In this document: positions 54,652-63,252 of the stretch, in pieces
How the letters are laid out: each line of letters starts with the position of its first letter
Numbering within the stretch: the first letter of the stretch is position 1
DNA from: Bin87 sp963663945
GTDB lineage: Bacteria > Chloroflexota > Dehalococcoidia > Lucifugimonadales > UBA3495
Length of the DNA: 64,000 bases
Direction of reading: 5' to 3'
NCBI GenBank assembly: GCA_963663945.1
Contig: OY760687.1
Coordinates: forward strand, 3,410,001-3,474,000
Program-made: the position numbers and the translations under genes
The notes under the pieces: model-generated
Told to the model about the DNA's origin: nothing
Database searches by the model: none
Seen by the model: only the letters and a program-made list of their open reading frames with translations

Positions 54652-56150
54652 GCGCACACCCCCACCATGGCCGTACTGCTCGTGAGCAGACCGTCGTAGA
54701 TCTTCAGGTCCGGCTTCCCAGAGAGGACCAGCACCGGAGCCTGGGGCACCCTGGGCTCGGCCAGTTCCCGCACCTCGGCGTAGTCGAAGGGCTGACCGGT
54801 CTCCAGCAGCAGCGACAGGGCGCTGTCCACCATGACCTCCATGGTGGTGGCCGCCAGGTGCAGGATGCGCACGTACTCCACGTCGGCGCGCTCCCCACGC
54901 CACTGCCTGAGCGCGTCGTAGGTGAGCCGGAAGCGCAAGGTGGGAAACAGCTGCTCCCTGAACCGGTACCGGGCGAATGCTCCGGGCTTGCGCACCAGGG
55001 AATTGATGACGTGGCGGTAATTGACGTTTACTTCCCCATCACCGTGCACGCGCGCCATTCGTTCCACAAAGTGGCCCTTGTAGTACACTTCCACGTGGTC
55101 GGAATAGAGGCGGATCTGTACCACCTTGCCAATGAGCCGGGACGGGACGCTGTAGCTGCGTCCCGCCACCTGGATGGTACTCCACCGGCGCACCTTGGAC
55201 TGGTAGTTGGCGTATTCCGGCATGGGGGCTGGCGGCAGGGGTCTTAGGCAAGCCATTTCCTGCTCCAGCTTCCCCCGCACCAGGCGATTGCGCTTCTCCA
55301 CCATCTTCCGGACGAAACCGGCGTAGTCGTCGGCGGTGTGGAAATCGCGGCTGCCGCGCAGGATGAGGGCCTGGTCCACGGCGTCTTTCAAACGGTAGTG
55401 GGCGTGCTCGGCGACGCCGTTTTCATGGCTCTTGCCAGGATTGATGCGGGTGGATCGGACACCGTAGTGGTCCAGCAGGGCGGCGTAATTGTCGTTTAGC
55501 GCCCGGCCTCGGCTGCGTTTCATCTCGTGGGTGGCAGCAGAGGTATTGTCGGAACGCACCACCTCCGGTACGCCGCCCAGGGCCCAGAGCGCATTCTGTA
55601 ATCCCTGCTTGAGGGCCAGGAAGGTCTCGCCGGCGGCGACCTCCGCGTAGCGCCAGCCCGAGTGGCTGAGGATCAGCTGAAACAGCAGGTGGGGGTAGGG
55701 CTCACCGGCGACGGTCACTCCCAGGGCGCTGCAGTGGGTGAAATCAAACTGGGCCTCCCGTCCCGGCGGATGCTCCTGGGGGAAGTACACCTCCTGGTCC
55801 GGACCATTCAGCGCCCGCCAGTCCTGTAATCGTCGTTGCAGCGTGCGCAGCTGGGAGGTGCTGAACTGGCCGGGATGCTGCTCCTCCAGCCATTCGATAA
55901 TCGTCGTTGCCTTCAGCTTGCCCTTGGGGTCGTCCCGCAGCAGTGGCTCAATCTCCTCTTCCCACACCCCGTCGAAGGGATCGGACCGAGTGCGCCACCA
56001 GCGCTCCGGTTTGGTCTCCGACGGCAACGGGCCACTCTGCCATTTGCGCGCCGAGCGCACGCTCATCCCAGACATGGCGGCCGCCGTCTCCTGTGTTTTT
56101 CCTTCCATACGTTTTTGCCTCAAAAGTCTGACTTGTCGGTCCTTGATCAA
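54648..56150 (-). CDS. istA: IS21 transposase IstA, copy 2
   Basis: 500 residues from TTG 56150, same length as copy 1 and differing at only a handful of positions (for example ALILRGSRDFH for ALIMRGSRDFH). All DDE residues are kept, so both copies look functional. Confidence 0.95.
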   Translation of the reverse strand: MIKDRQVRLLRQKRMEGKTQETAAAMSGMSVRSARKWQSGPLPSETKPERWWRTRSDPFDGVWEEEIEPLLRDDPKGKLKATTIIEWLEEQHPGQFSTSQLRTLQRRLQDWRALNGPDQEVYFPQEHPPGREAQFDFTHCSALGVTVAGEPYPHLLFQLILSHSGWRYAEVAAGETFLALKQGLQNALWALGGVPEVVRSDNTSAATHEMKRSRGRALNDNYAALLDHYGVRSTRINPGKSHENGVAEHAHYRLKDAVDQALILRGSRDFHTADDYAGFVRKMVEKRNRLVRGKLEQEMACLRPLPPAPMPEYANYQSKVRRWSTIQVAGRSYSVPSRLIGKVVQIRLYSDHVEVYYKGHFVERMARVHGDGEVNVNYRHVINSLVRKPGAFARYRFREQLFPTLRFRLTYDALRQWRGERADVEYVRILHLAATTMEVMVDSALSLLLETGQPFDYAEVRELAEPRVPQAPVLVLSGKPDLKIYDGLLTSSTAMVGVCA

Positions 56151-56788
56151 TCCGGCACCTCCGTGCCGGACGATTTACACCATCCCAACCGGCAAGAATA
56201 GTCGGCGCAAGAGGCATTCCTTATTGTCGTCTATCAGGGTCACCTCAAACGCTTGACCCGGCGTACGCTGACCAACTACCTGTTCGCCCTCGCAGCGGAA
56301 GGCAGCATCTCCAACGGCGGTGTCCGCACCTTCCGCAACATTTATTATCTGGCCGACCGGTTGGCCGAAGCCGACCCGCCGGAGGCTCATCGCCTGACCC
56401 GCCGGGCTCTCAACCGGGTGTCGGAATTGGTCCGCTCCGTCGAGGGAGCCATCGCAGGTCGACCGGTCACGGGCCGGGGCCGCCGGCCGCCGCGACCTCC
56501 GTCGCGTCCGGCTCCCATGACGGTCGCGGACATCATCGCCCTCCCCAACTACCGGGACATCGCGGAGAAACACGGCCTGGTCGACGCGCCCCTGGCCCGG
56601 CGCCCCGATCCCCACGGCTTTTACCCCCGTGGCCTGACGCCGCCGCCGTGCGCCTGCCATCCCCGGCCCCTGTCGCGCAAGGACGATGGTTCCACCATCG
56701 AGCTTTCACCCCTCTGGAAGCGCGCCCTCGAACGCACCTTCCGCCAAAAATACCCGGACACCATCCCCGTCCGCCGGTAACGGTCCCC

Positions 56789-56935
56789 ATCACCAAACCG
56801 CCATTCGCACCGCCAAACCGCCATACTTGCAACCCGTCATACCTGCCAACCCGCCATTCACACCACCAACCCGCCATTCCTGCCAACCCGTCATTCACAC
56901 CACCACCCCGTCATTCCTGCGAAAGCAGGAATCCA
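56789..56935. repeat. Degenerate short tandem repeats and palindrome
   Basis: Roughly 18-bp units of the type AACCCGYCATTCNCACC recur about seven times, then the palindrome CATTCCTGCGAAAGCAGGAA at 56912-56935. Confidence 0.7.
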
Positions 56936-56993
56936 GCGCCCCAGGGCCGCGTCACGGATGTTAATTCTGCACCAATATCGATAAATGCGATAA

Positions 56994-57022
56994 TTGACAT
57001 TGCTATTTGCCTTTGATATCGT
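56994..57022 (+). promoter_or_regulatory. Promoter of binding-protein paralogue 2
   Basis: TTGACA, 17-bp spacer, TATCGT, preceded by AT-rich GATAAATGCGATAA. Related to the promoters at 48979, 59134 and 61171. Confidence 0.75.
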
Positions 57023-57091
57023 CTGGCCGGAAACGAGCGTTTACACGGTAAATGCGCAGTAAAACGTAGTTTATTGGCCGGAGGTGCTCAA

Positions 57092-58921
57092 ATGGCAAAG
57101 TTTAGCAGGTCACAAGTGGCGCGTTTCGCTGTATTGATAGCGCTGACGCTGACGCTTGCCACCCTCTGGGCTTGCGGCGGCTCCACTCCGCCGGAGGCAC
57201 AAACCGCCGCCCCCGCTGCGGCCACCGAGGCGCCGGCGGCTCCCGCCCAGGCTGCGGCCACCGCGGCGCCTGAGCCCACGGCCATGCCGGCCATGGCCGA
57301 GGAGGACAGCTATCTCCACCTGGCGGTGACCCCGCTGCCGCAGGATACCTTCTTCCCCTGGCTCGCCACCTCCAGCGGCCAGCTCGTCTTCCGGCCCATG
57401 TGGGAGAACATCACCACCATCTCCCCCGACACCGGCGTCTCAACCATTCTGCCCCAGTTGGCGAGGGAGTGGGAAATGAGCCCCGACGCCGGCCAGTACA
57501 CCTTCTACCTGCAGGAAGGCGTCGAGATGCACCACGGCTGGGGCGAGTTCACGGTCAAGGATGTGGTCCTCACCATCGACCAGCAGATGTCCGACCCTCT
57601 GGCCGGCTGCAAGGGTCCCCTGAAGAAGTTCATGGGCTTCGATTCCATGACCGAGATGGTCGACGCCGGCAAGATGGAGATCATCGACGACTACACCTTC
57701 CGGATGGATCTGGCCCAGCCCCAGGTGGACGTGGCCGACTGGTGGTTCAACATCCTGGTGATCCCCTGCGCCGCCGTCCGCAGCTCCGCCCAGTACGAGG
57801 CCGAGGGCGACTCGATGTTCGAGACCGGCCCCGCGGGAACCGGCGCCTTCCAGTTCGTGAACCGCGAGCTGAAGGAGTACACCGAGTACGAGGCCGTGCC
57901 CTACGACCACTGGCGGGTGAACCCCGAGTTCCAGCGCCTGCGCATCAGCACCACCCCCGAGGACCTCACCCGGCTGGCCATGCTGCTCACCGGCGAGGCC
58001 AACATGGTGGACGTGCCCAAGGTGCTGCACCAGCAGGCCGTCGACGAGGGCATGGAGGTCTTCGAAAGCCCCCTGCCCTCCGTTGGCCTGTCCCTCTTCC
58101 CGCTGGGTCAGTACTACGTGAGCCAGGTCAACTGGAACCCTGACACCGAGCCGTGGAACGCTCCCGGAGAAACGGGAAACAAGGTTCGGGAAGCGCTGAA
58201 CCGCGCCATCAACCGGGAGCAGATCATCAACGAGTTGTTCAAGGGTCGCGGCGAGCCCATGTACAACACCATCTTCCACCAGACCCTCGAGGGATGGAAC
58301 CCTCGCTGGGAGGAGGAGTTCGACGAGCGGTACGGTTACGATCTGGAAAGGGCCAAGGAACTGCTGGACGAGGCCGGCTACCCCGGCGATAACGGTCAGG
58401 ACCGTTTCTACATGGAGGTGTACCAGACCAGCCTGCCCGGCCTGCCGGAGACCATTGAAGTCGCGCAGACAGTTGCCCAGTCCTTCGAGGACATCGGCAT
58501 CGATGTGAAGTTGGTTGAGGTGGAGTTCGCCCGTGCGCTGGACGCCTTCCGCGACCTGCATGATGCCCACTTCCTGCTCCCCGCGCGCCAGACCATCCGG
58601 CAGATCAACGCCAACACGCGCATCTACTACTACACCGGGCCCACCGATCCCGACCTGGGGCGGCCCACCGGGGGCGTTCTGTACATGGAAGGGCAGTTGT
58701 ACGACGACACCTACGAAAAGTTGCTGGTGGAAACCGACCCCCAGGTACGCCACGAACTCATCATGAAAATGGGCGACGACATTTACGATACATACCGCAC
58801 GATTCCCGTCGTAAACATCCGCTCGACGCTGGTGGCCAACCCCGACGAGGTGGCCGAGTACAAGTTCGGCAGCCTCACCGGCGTCTTTGGTCATCTGGAG
58901 TACGCCAAGCGGGCCCGGTGA
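57092..58921 (+). CDS. Family-5 ABC substrate-binding lipoprotein, paralogue 2
   Basis: 609 residues from ATG 57092 (GGAGGTG upstream). Lipobox TLWAC after a hydrophobic signal (VLIALTLTLATLWAC), a long Ala/Pro linker, then the SBP_bac_5 domain with LQEGVEMHHGWGEFTVKDVV, QVDVADWWFNILVIPCAAVR and GRPTGGVLYMEGQLYDDTY. Its own promoter and terminator show it is a single-gene unit. Differences from paralogue 1 are spread along the chain, consistent with old duplication. Ligand unknown; peptides or nickel chelates are family precedents. Confidence 0.9.
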   Translation: MAKFSRSQVARFAVLIALTLTLATLWACGGSTPPEAQTAAPAAATEAPAAPAQAAATAAPEPTAMPAMAEEDSYLHLAVTPLPQDTFFPWLATSSGQLVFRPMWENITTISPDTGVSTILPQLAREWEMSPDAGQYTFYLQEGVEMHHGWGEFTVKDVVLTIDQQMSDPLAGCKGPLKKFMGFDSMTEMVDAGKMEIIDDYTFRMDLAQPQVDVADWWFNILVIPCAAVRSSAQYEAEGDSMFETGPAGTGAFQFVNRELKEYTEYEAVPYDHWRVNPEFQRLRISTTPEDLTRLAMLLTGEANMVDVPKVLHQQAVDEGMEVFESPLPSVGLSLFPLGQYYVSQVNWNPDTEPWNAPGETGNKVREALNRAINREQIINELFKGRGEPMYNTIFHQTLEGWNPRWEEEFDERYGYDLERAKELLDEAGYPGDNGQDRFYMEVYQTSLPGLPETIEVAQTVAQSFEDIGIDVKLVEVEFARALDAFRDLHDAHFLLPARQTIRQINANTRIYYYTGPTDPDLGRPTGGVLYMEGQLYDDTYEKLLVETDPQVRHELIMKMGDDIYDTYRTIPVVNIRSTLVANPDEVAEYKFGSLTGVFGHLEYAKRAR

Positions 58922-58953
58922 TCCATACCGACATCCTCCGAACCCGCAACAAA

Positions 58954-58993
58954 ATCGGGGTCAGCGGTCAACCGCCGACCCCGATGACCTTTT
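58954..58993 (+). terminator. Terminator of paralogue 2
   Basis: Stem ATCGGGGTC (58954-58962) with GACCCCGAT (58977-58985) around an inner GCGGT/ACCGC stem, then GACCTTTT. Confidence 0.75.
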
Positions 58994-59133
58994 AAGGCGT
59001 TATATCCGTCAGAAGTGAAAGTTTCCGCTAATAAATCTCTGTATTTGGGATGAGAAAATACAGTATTGGCGAGACAATACAAAGCAAACGTTATCGGATG
59101 TTATGAGCAGAAATATATTCAATTAATTGATAA

Positions 59134-59162
59134 TTGACATCACAATTTGCTGGTGATACTGT
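59134..59162 (+). promoter_or_regulatory. Promoter of binding-protein paralogue 3
   Basis: TTGACA, 17-bp spacer, TACTGT, preceded by AATTAATTGATAA. The words GATAATTGACA and TCTGGCNGGAAACGA are shared with the paralogue 2 promoter. Confidence 0.75.
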
Positions 59163-59230
59163 CTGGCGGGAAACGAAAAACCCCGTTTTTACGACGGTCG
59201 TTTCGTAGTCGAACGACAGGAGGTCACCCT

Positions 59231-61069
59231 ATGGCAAATATTCGTACGGCTCGCTTGCCGCGCCCGGCTCGCTTGTCCCGAATAATCGTCGCCCTTGTGC
59301 TGCTGTTATCCCTGGCAGCCCTCTGGGCCTGCGGAGGTTCCGAGGCTCCGGCCCCGGCCGCGCCCGCTGCAACCGCCGCGCCGGCAGCCCCGGCACAGGC
59401 TGCCGCAACCGCCGCTCCCGAGCCCACCGCCATGCCGGCCATGGCCGACGAGGATAGTTTCCTCCACCTGGCCGTCACTCCGCTGCCCCAGGACACCTTC
59501 TATCCCTGGCTGGCCACCAGTAGCGGTCATCTGGTGTTCCGTCCCATGTGGGAGAACCTGACCACCATATCACCGGCAACGGGTGTATCCACCATCCTTC
59601 CGCAACTGGCGCGCGAGTGGGACGTCAGCCCAGATGCCAGCGAGTACACCTTCCGCCTGCAGGAAGGCGTCGAGATGCACCACGGCTGGGGCGAGTTCAC
59701 CGTCAAGGACGTGGTCCTCACCATTGACCAGCAGATGTCCGACCCGCTGGCCGGCTGCAAGTCGCCCCTGAAGAAATTCATGGGGTACGACTCCATGACC
59801 GAGATGATCGATGCCGGCAAAGCGGAGATCATCGACGACTACACCTTCAAGATGACATTGGCCCAGCCGCAGGTCGACGTGGCGGACTGGTGGTTCAACA
59901 TCCTGGTCATCCCGTGCGCCGCCGTGCGCAGCGCGGATCAATACGAGGCCGAGGGCGATGCCATGTTTGAAAGCGGCCCGGCCGGCACCGGCGGGTACCA
60001 GTTCGTGAACCGGGAACTCAAGGAGTTCACCGAGTACGAGGCCGTCCCCTACGACCACTGGCGGGTGAACCCGGAGTTCCAGCGCCTGCGCATCAGCACG
60101 ACCCCCGAAGACCTGACCCGGCTGGCCCTGTTGTTGACCGGCGAGGCAAATATGGTGGACGTGCCCAAGGTGCTGCACCAGCAGGCCATTGACGAGGGCA
60201 TGGAGGTGTTTGAGAGCCCCCTGCCGACTGTCGGCCTGACCATCGTTCCCCATGGCCAGTACTACGTGAGTGAAGCCAACTGGAACCCCGACTCTGAGCC
60301 CTGGGCCGCTCCCGGCGAGACCGGTCGTATGGTCCGTGAGGCGATGAACCGGGCCATCAACCGTGAGCAGATCGTCAACGAGCTGTTCAAGGGTCGCGGG
60401 GAGCCGATGTACAACACCATCTTCCACCCAACGCTGGAAGGCTGGAACCCCAGGTGGGAGGAGGAGTTCGAGGAGAATTACGGCTACGATCCGGAACGGG
60501 CCAAGCAGTTGTTGGACGAGGCCGGCTTCCCCGGCGACAACGGCCAGAACCGTTTCTTCGTGGAGGTCTGGCAAAGCAGCCTGCCCGGGTTGCCGGAGAC
60601 CATCGAGGTGTCTCAGACCGTTGCCCAGTCCCTTGAGGATATCGGCATTGAGGTGAAGCTGGTGGAGGTGGAGTTCGCCCGCGCGCTGGACGCCTTCCGC
60701 GACCTGCATGATGCGCACTTCGTCCAGCCGCTGCGCCAGACGATCCGGCAGATCAACGCCAACGCCCGCATCTACTACTACACCGGTCCCACCAACCCCG
60801 ATACGGGCCTCCCCAACGGCGGTGTTATCTATATGGAGCACCAGATCTACGACGACAACTACGAGGCGCTGCTGAAAGAAACTGATCCCGCCGAGCGACA
60901 CCGGCTGGCGCAGGAGATGGGCGATCACATCTACGACAACTATCGCAGCATCCCCATCGTCAACATCCGCTCCACCCTCGTGGTGAACCCCGACGAGGTC
61001 CTGGAGTACGAGTTCGGCAGCCTCACCGGCGTCTTCGGACACCTGGAGTACGCCAAGCGGGCCCAATAG
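59231..61069 (+). CDS. Family-5 ABC substrate-binding lipoprotein, paralogue 3
   Basis: 612 residues from ATG 59231 with CAGGAGGT upstream. Lipobox AALWAC, Ala/Pro linker, SBP_bac_5 domain (FTVKDVVLTIDQQMSDPLAG, GEANMVDVPKVLHQQAIDEG, NTIFHPTLEGWNPRWEEEF). It is closest to paralogue 2 in the N-terminal half but shares ETDPAERHRL with paralogue 1 near the C-terminus, which hints at gene conversion. No permease adjoins it. Ligand unknown. Confidence 0.9.
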   Translation: MANIRTARLPRPARLSRIIVALVLLLSLAALWACGGSEAPAPAAPAATAAPAAPAQAAATAAPEPTAMPAMADEDSFLHLAVTPLPQDTFYPWLATSSGHLVFRPMWENLTTISPATGVSTILPQLAREWDVSPDASEYTFRLQEGVEMHHGWGEFTVKDVVLTIDQQMSDPLAGCKSPLKKFMGYDSMTEMIDAGKAEIIDDYTFKMTLAQPQVDVADWWFNILVIPCAAVRSADQYEAEGDAMFESGPAGTGGYQFVNRELKEFTEYEAVPYDHWRVNPEFQRLRISTTPEDLTRLALLLTGEANMVDVPKVLHQQAIDEGMEVFESPLPTVGLTIVPHGQYYVSEANWNPDSEPWAAPGETGRMVREAMNRAINREQIVNELFKGRGEPMYNTIFHPTLEGWNPRWEEEFEENYGYDPERAKQLLDEAGFPGDNGQNRFFVEVWQSSLPGLPETIEVSQTVAQSLEDIGIEVKLVEVEFARALDAFRDLHDAHFVQPLRQTIRQINANARIYYYTGPTNPDTGLPNGGVIYMEHQIYDDNYEALLKETDPAERHRLAQEMGDHIYDNYRSIPIVNIRSTLVVNPDEVLEYEFGSLTGVFGHLEYAKRAQ

Positions 61070-61097
61070 ACCGCAAGGCGACACCGGCTGACCCATA

Positions 61098-61130
61098 CGG
61101 GACGGAATTCGTTATTCCGTCCCGTTTTTG
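61098..61130 (+). terminator. Terminator of paralogue 3
   Basis: Stem CGGGACGGAAT (61098-61108) with ATTCCGTCCCG (61114-61124), loop TCGTT, then TTTTTG. Strong. Confidence 0.9.
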
Positions 61131-61143
61131 TTGTGTATTATTT

Positions 61144-61199
61144 CACAAAAAGGTTTTGTGATAATCATTATTGACAATCAATAGGTGATCTGCTACGGT
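61144..61199 (+). promoter_or_regulatory. Promoter of binding-protein paralogue 4 with upstream dyads
   Basis: TTGACA (61171-61176), 17-bp spacer, TACGGT (61194-61199). Upstream lie CACAAAA-AGG-TTTTGTG (61144-61160) and TGATAATCATTATTG, which resembles half of an iron-regulator (Fur) box. The dyads are seen; the regulator is a guess. Confidence 0.65.
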
Positions 61200-61260
61200 T
61201 TAAGTAACAGAGGCGCAAACCGCGGTGCGCGATCAGGCAACGAACGACGGAGGTGTGACC

Positions 61261-63087
61261 ATGTCCGTTCATCGATTGGCCCAACCGTTACGCACGATTC
61301 AACTGCTCCTGTTATCACTGACCCTGCTTGCGGTGTGGGCGTGCGGCCAGGCGGCCGCTCCCCAGGAGGAAATCGCCGCCCCAATCCCCGTCGGCGGAGA
61401 GTCCGCCAGCTCGGCATCTACGGCGGTGCCGGCGCCCACCCACGTGCCATCCATGGCCGAAAGCGAGGCCATGCTCCACCTGGCGGTCACGCCGCTGCCC
61501 CAGGACACCTTCTATCCCTGGCTCGCCACCAGCAGCGGCCACCTGGTCTTTCGCCCCATGTGGGAGAACCTGACCACCATCGACCCCAGGACCGGCGTCT
61601 CCGACGTCTATCCCCAGCTGGCCCGCGAGTGGGATGTCAGTCCCGACGCCAGCGAGTACACCTTCCGACTACAGGAGGGCGTGCAGTTCCACTTCGGCCA
61701 TGGCGAGTTCACCGTCAAGGACGTGATCCTCACCGCGGACCAGCAGATGTCTGATCCGCTGGCCGGTTGCAAGGCTCATCTCAGCAGGTTCATGGGCGCC
61801 GACTCCATGACCGGAATGATCGAAAACGGCGACATGGAGGTCATCGACGACTATACGTTCAAGATGACGCTGGCCCAGCCCCAGGTGGACGTCGCCTCTT
61901 GGTACTTCAGCATCCTGCAGATCGGCTGCATGGCCGTCCGTAGCTCGGCCCAGCACGCCGCCCAGGGCGACGCCATGTTCGAGCGCGGCCCGGCTGGCAC
62001 CGGCGCCTACCAGTTCGTGAACCGGGAGCTAAAGGAATACGCCGAGTACGAGGCCGTGCCCTACGATCACTGGCGGATGAACCCCGAGTTCAAGCACCTG
62101 CGCATCAGCACCACGCCGGAGGATCTGACTCGCCTGGCCATGCTCCTCACCGGCGAGGCCAACATGGTCGATGTGCCCAAGGTGCTCCACCAGCAGGCCA
62201 TCGACGAGGGCATGGAGGTGATCGAAAGTCCGCTGCCCACCGTTGGCCTGACCATCATTCCCTTCGGCCAGTACTACGTCTCCCAGGTGAACTGGAACCC
62301 CGACACCGAGCCCTGGAACGCTCCCGGCGAAACCGGCGTGCTGGTCCGCCAGGCCATGAACCGGGCCATCGACCGGGATCAGATCATCAACGAGCTGTTC
62401 AAAGGCCGCGGCGAGCCCATGTACAACACCATCTTCCACCCAACGCTGGAAGGCTGGAACTCGCGCTGGGAGGAGGAATTCGACGCCAAGTACGGTTACG
62501 ATCCCGAGCTGGCGAAGCAGCTGCTGGACCAGGCCGGATTCCCCGGCGACAACGGCCAGAACCGTTTCAGCCTGGAGGTCTGGCAGAGCAGCCTGCCCGG
62601 ATTGCCCGAAACCATCGAGGTGTCCCAGACCGTGGCCCAGTCCTTCGAGGATATCGGCATCAATGTGAAACTGGTGGAGGTGGAGTTCGCCCGCGCCCTG
62701 GACGCCTTCCGCGACCGGCACGACGCCCACTTCATCCTTCCCGTTCGCCAGACTATCCGCCCCATCAACGCCAACACCAGGATCTATTACTACGCCGGCG
62801 GAGGCCGGGTCAGCGAAACGTCGGGACTGCCCACGGGCGGCGCGCTCTACATGGAGGGCCAGTTGTACGACGAGACCTATGACCGCCTGCTGGTGGAAAC
62901 CGACCCGACCGAGCGCAATCGGCTGGCCCGGGTCATGGGCGATGACATCTACGACACCTATCGTTCCATCCCCATCGTCAACGTCCGCTCCACCCTGGTG
63001 ATCGATCCTGACGAGGTGTCCGAGTACGTCTTCGGCAGCATCACCGGCGTCTTCGGCCACCTGGAGTACGCCAAGGCGGCCAGATAG
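61261..63087 (+). CDS. Family-5 ABC substrate-binding lipoprotein, paralogue 4
   Basis: 608 residues from ATG 61261 (GGAGGTG upstream). Signal with lipobox AVWAC; the linker is less Ala-rich than in the others (EEIAAPIPVGGESASSAS). The SBP_bac_5 domain matches paralogues 1-3 but shows the most change, for example VASWYFSILQIGCMAVRS where others have VADWWFNILVIPCAAVRS, and YYYAGGGRVSETSGLPTGG in place of YYYTGPTDP. These differences near the likely pocket suggest a different ligand. Confidence 0.9.
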   Translation: MSVHRLAQPLRTIQLLLLSLTLLAVWACGQAAAPQEEIAAPIPVGGESASSASTAVPAPTHVPSMAESEAMLHLAVTPLPQDTFYPWLATSSGHLVFRPMWENLTTIDPRTGVSDVYPQLAREWDVSPDASEYTFRLQEGVQFHFGHGEFTVKDVILTADQQMSDPLAGCKAHLSRFMGADSMTGMIENGDMEVIDDYTFKMTLAQPQVDVASWYFSILQIGCMAVRSSAQHAAQGDAMFERGPAGTGAYQFVNRELKEYAEYEAVPYDHWRMNPEFKHLRISTTPEDLTRLAMLLTGEANMVDVPKVLHQQAIDEGMEVIESPLPTVGLTIIPFGQYYVSQVNWNPDTEPWNAPGETGVLVRQAMNRAIDRDQIINELFKGRGEPMYNTIFHPTLEGWNSRWEEEFDAKYGYDPELAKQLLDQAGFPGDNGQNRFSLEVWQSSLPGLPETIEVSQTVAQSFEDIGINVKLVEVEFARALDAFRDRHDAHFILPVRQTIRPINANTRIYYYAGGGRVSETSGLPTGGALYMEGQLYDETYDRLLVETDPTERNRLARVMGDDIYDTYRSIPIVNVRSTLVIDPDEVSEYVFGSITGVFGHLEYAKAAR

Positions 63088-63120
63088 GCGGGCTCCACAT
63101 CGTTATAACCAGGCACACAG

Positions 63121-63157
63121 CGGGGCGTCGGTCATCCGGCGCCCCGGCTCTTTGCTC
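63121..63157 (+). terminator. Terminator of paralogue 4
   Basis: Stem CGGGGCG-CGG with CCG-CGCCCCG around a TCAT loop, followed by GCTCTTTGCTCC; weaker T-tail than the others. Confidence 0.65.
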
Positions 63158-63252
63158 CCTCGATGTGGCGGATGCTAAACTGACCCGGCCGGGAGGAGGG
63201 TTCCGACCGGGCCAGCCGCCCGAGAGGGGCAGGCGAAGGGGCGCTACCGCCG

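Larger units (their letters stand above)
53823..56236 (-). mobile_element. IS21-family element, copy 2
   Basis: 2414 bp, inverted relative to copy 1, with ends TGTCCCGCGTC and GTCGTCTATCA. The 5-bp duplication GGGTC is at 53818-53822 and 56237-56241. Both genes are intact. The two copies flank 11.3 kb (42545-53822) as inverted repeats. Confidence 0.92.
53672..56780 (+). pseudogene. PaREP1/HEPN-like gene split by IS21 copy 2
   Basis: From GTG 53672 the frame gives QHHQAQARRFLCLARSDHN and YDRAANALVRAASHAATAAV, then VVHRG, where the IS (53823-56236) interrupts it. After one copy of the GGGTC duplication, the frame resumes at 56242 with HLKRLTRRTLTNYLFALAAE, and ends at 56780. The rejoined product is about 229 residues: a helical domain like that of the other PaREP1-like proteins plus an Arg/Pro-rich linker and a C-terminal part (ADIIALPNYRDIAEKHGL). 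The junction is exactly in frame. Confidence 0.82.

Noticed and set aside
57440..58894. Long minus-strand frames opposite the four binding-protein genes
   Set aside because: Similar shadows recur opposite every paralogue because the sense genes are alike; this similarity is not evidence for antisense genes.
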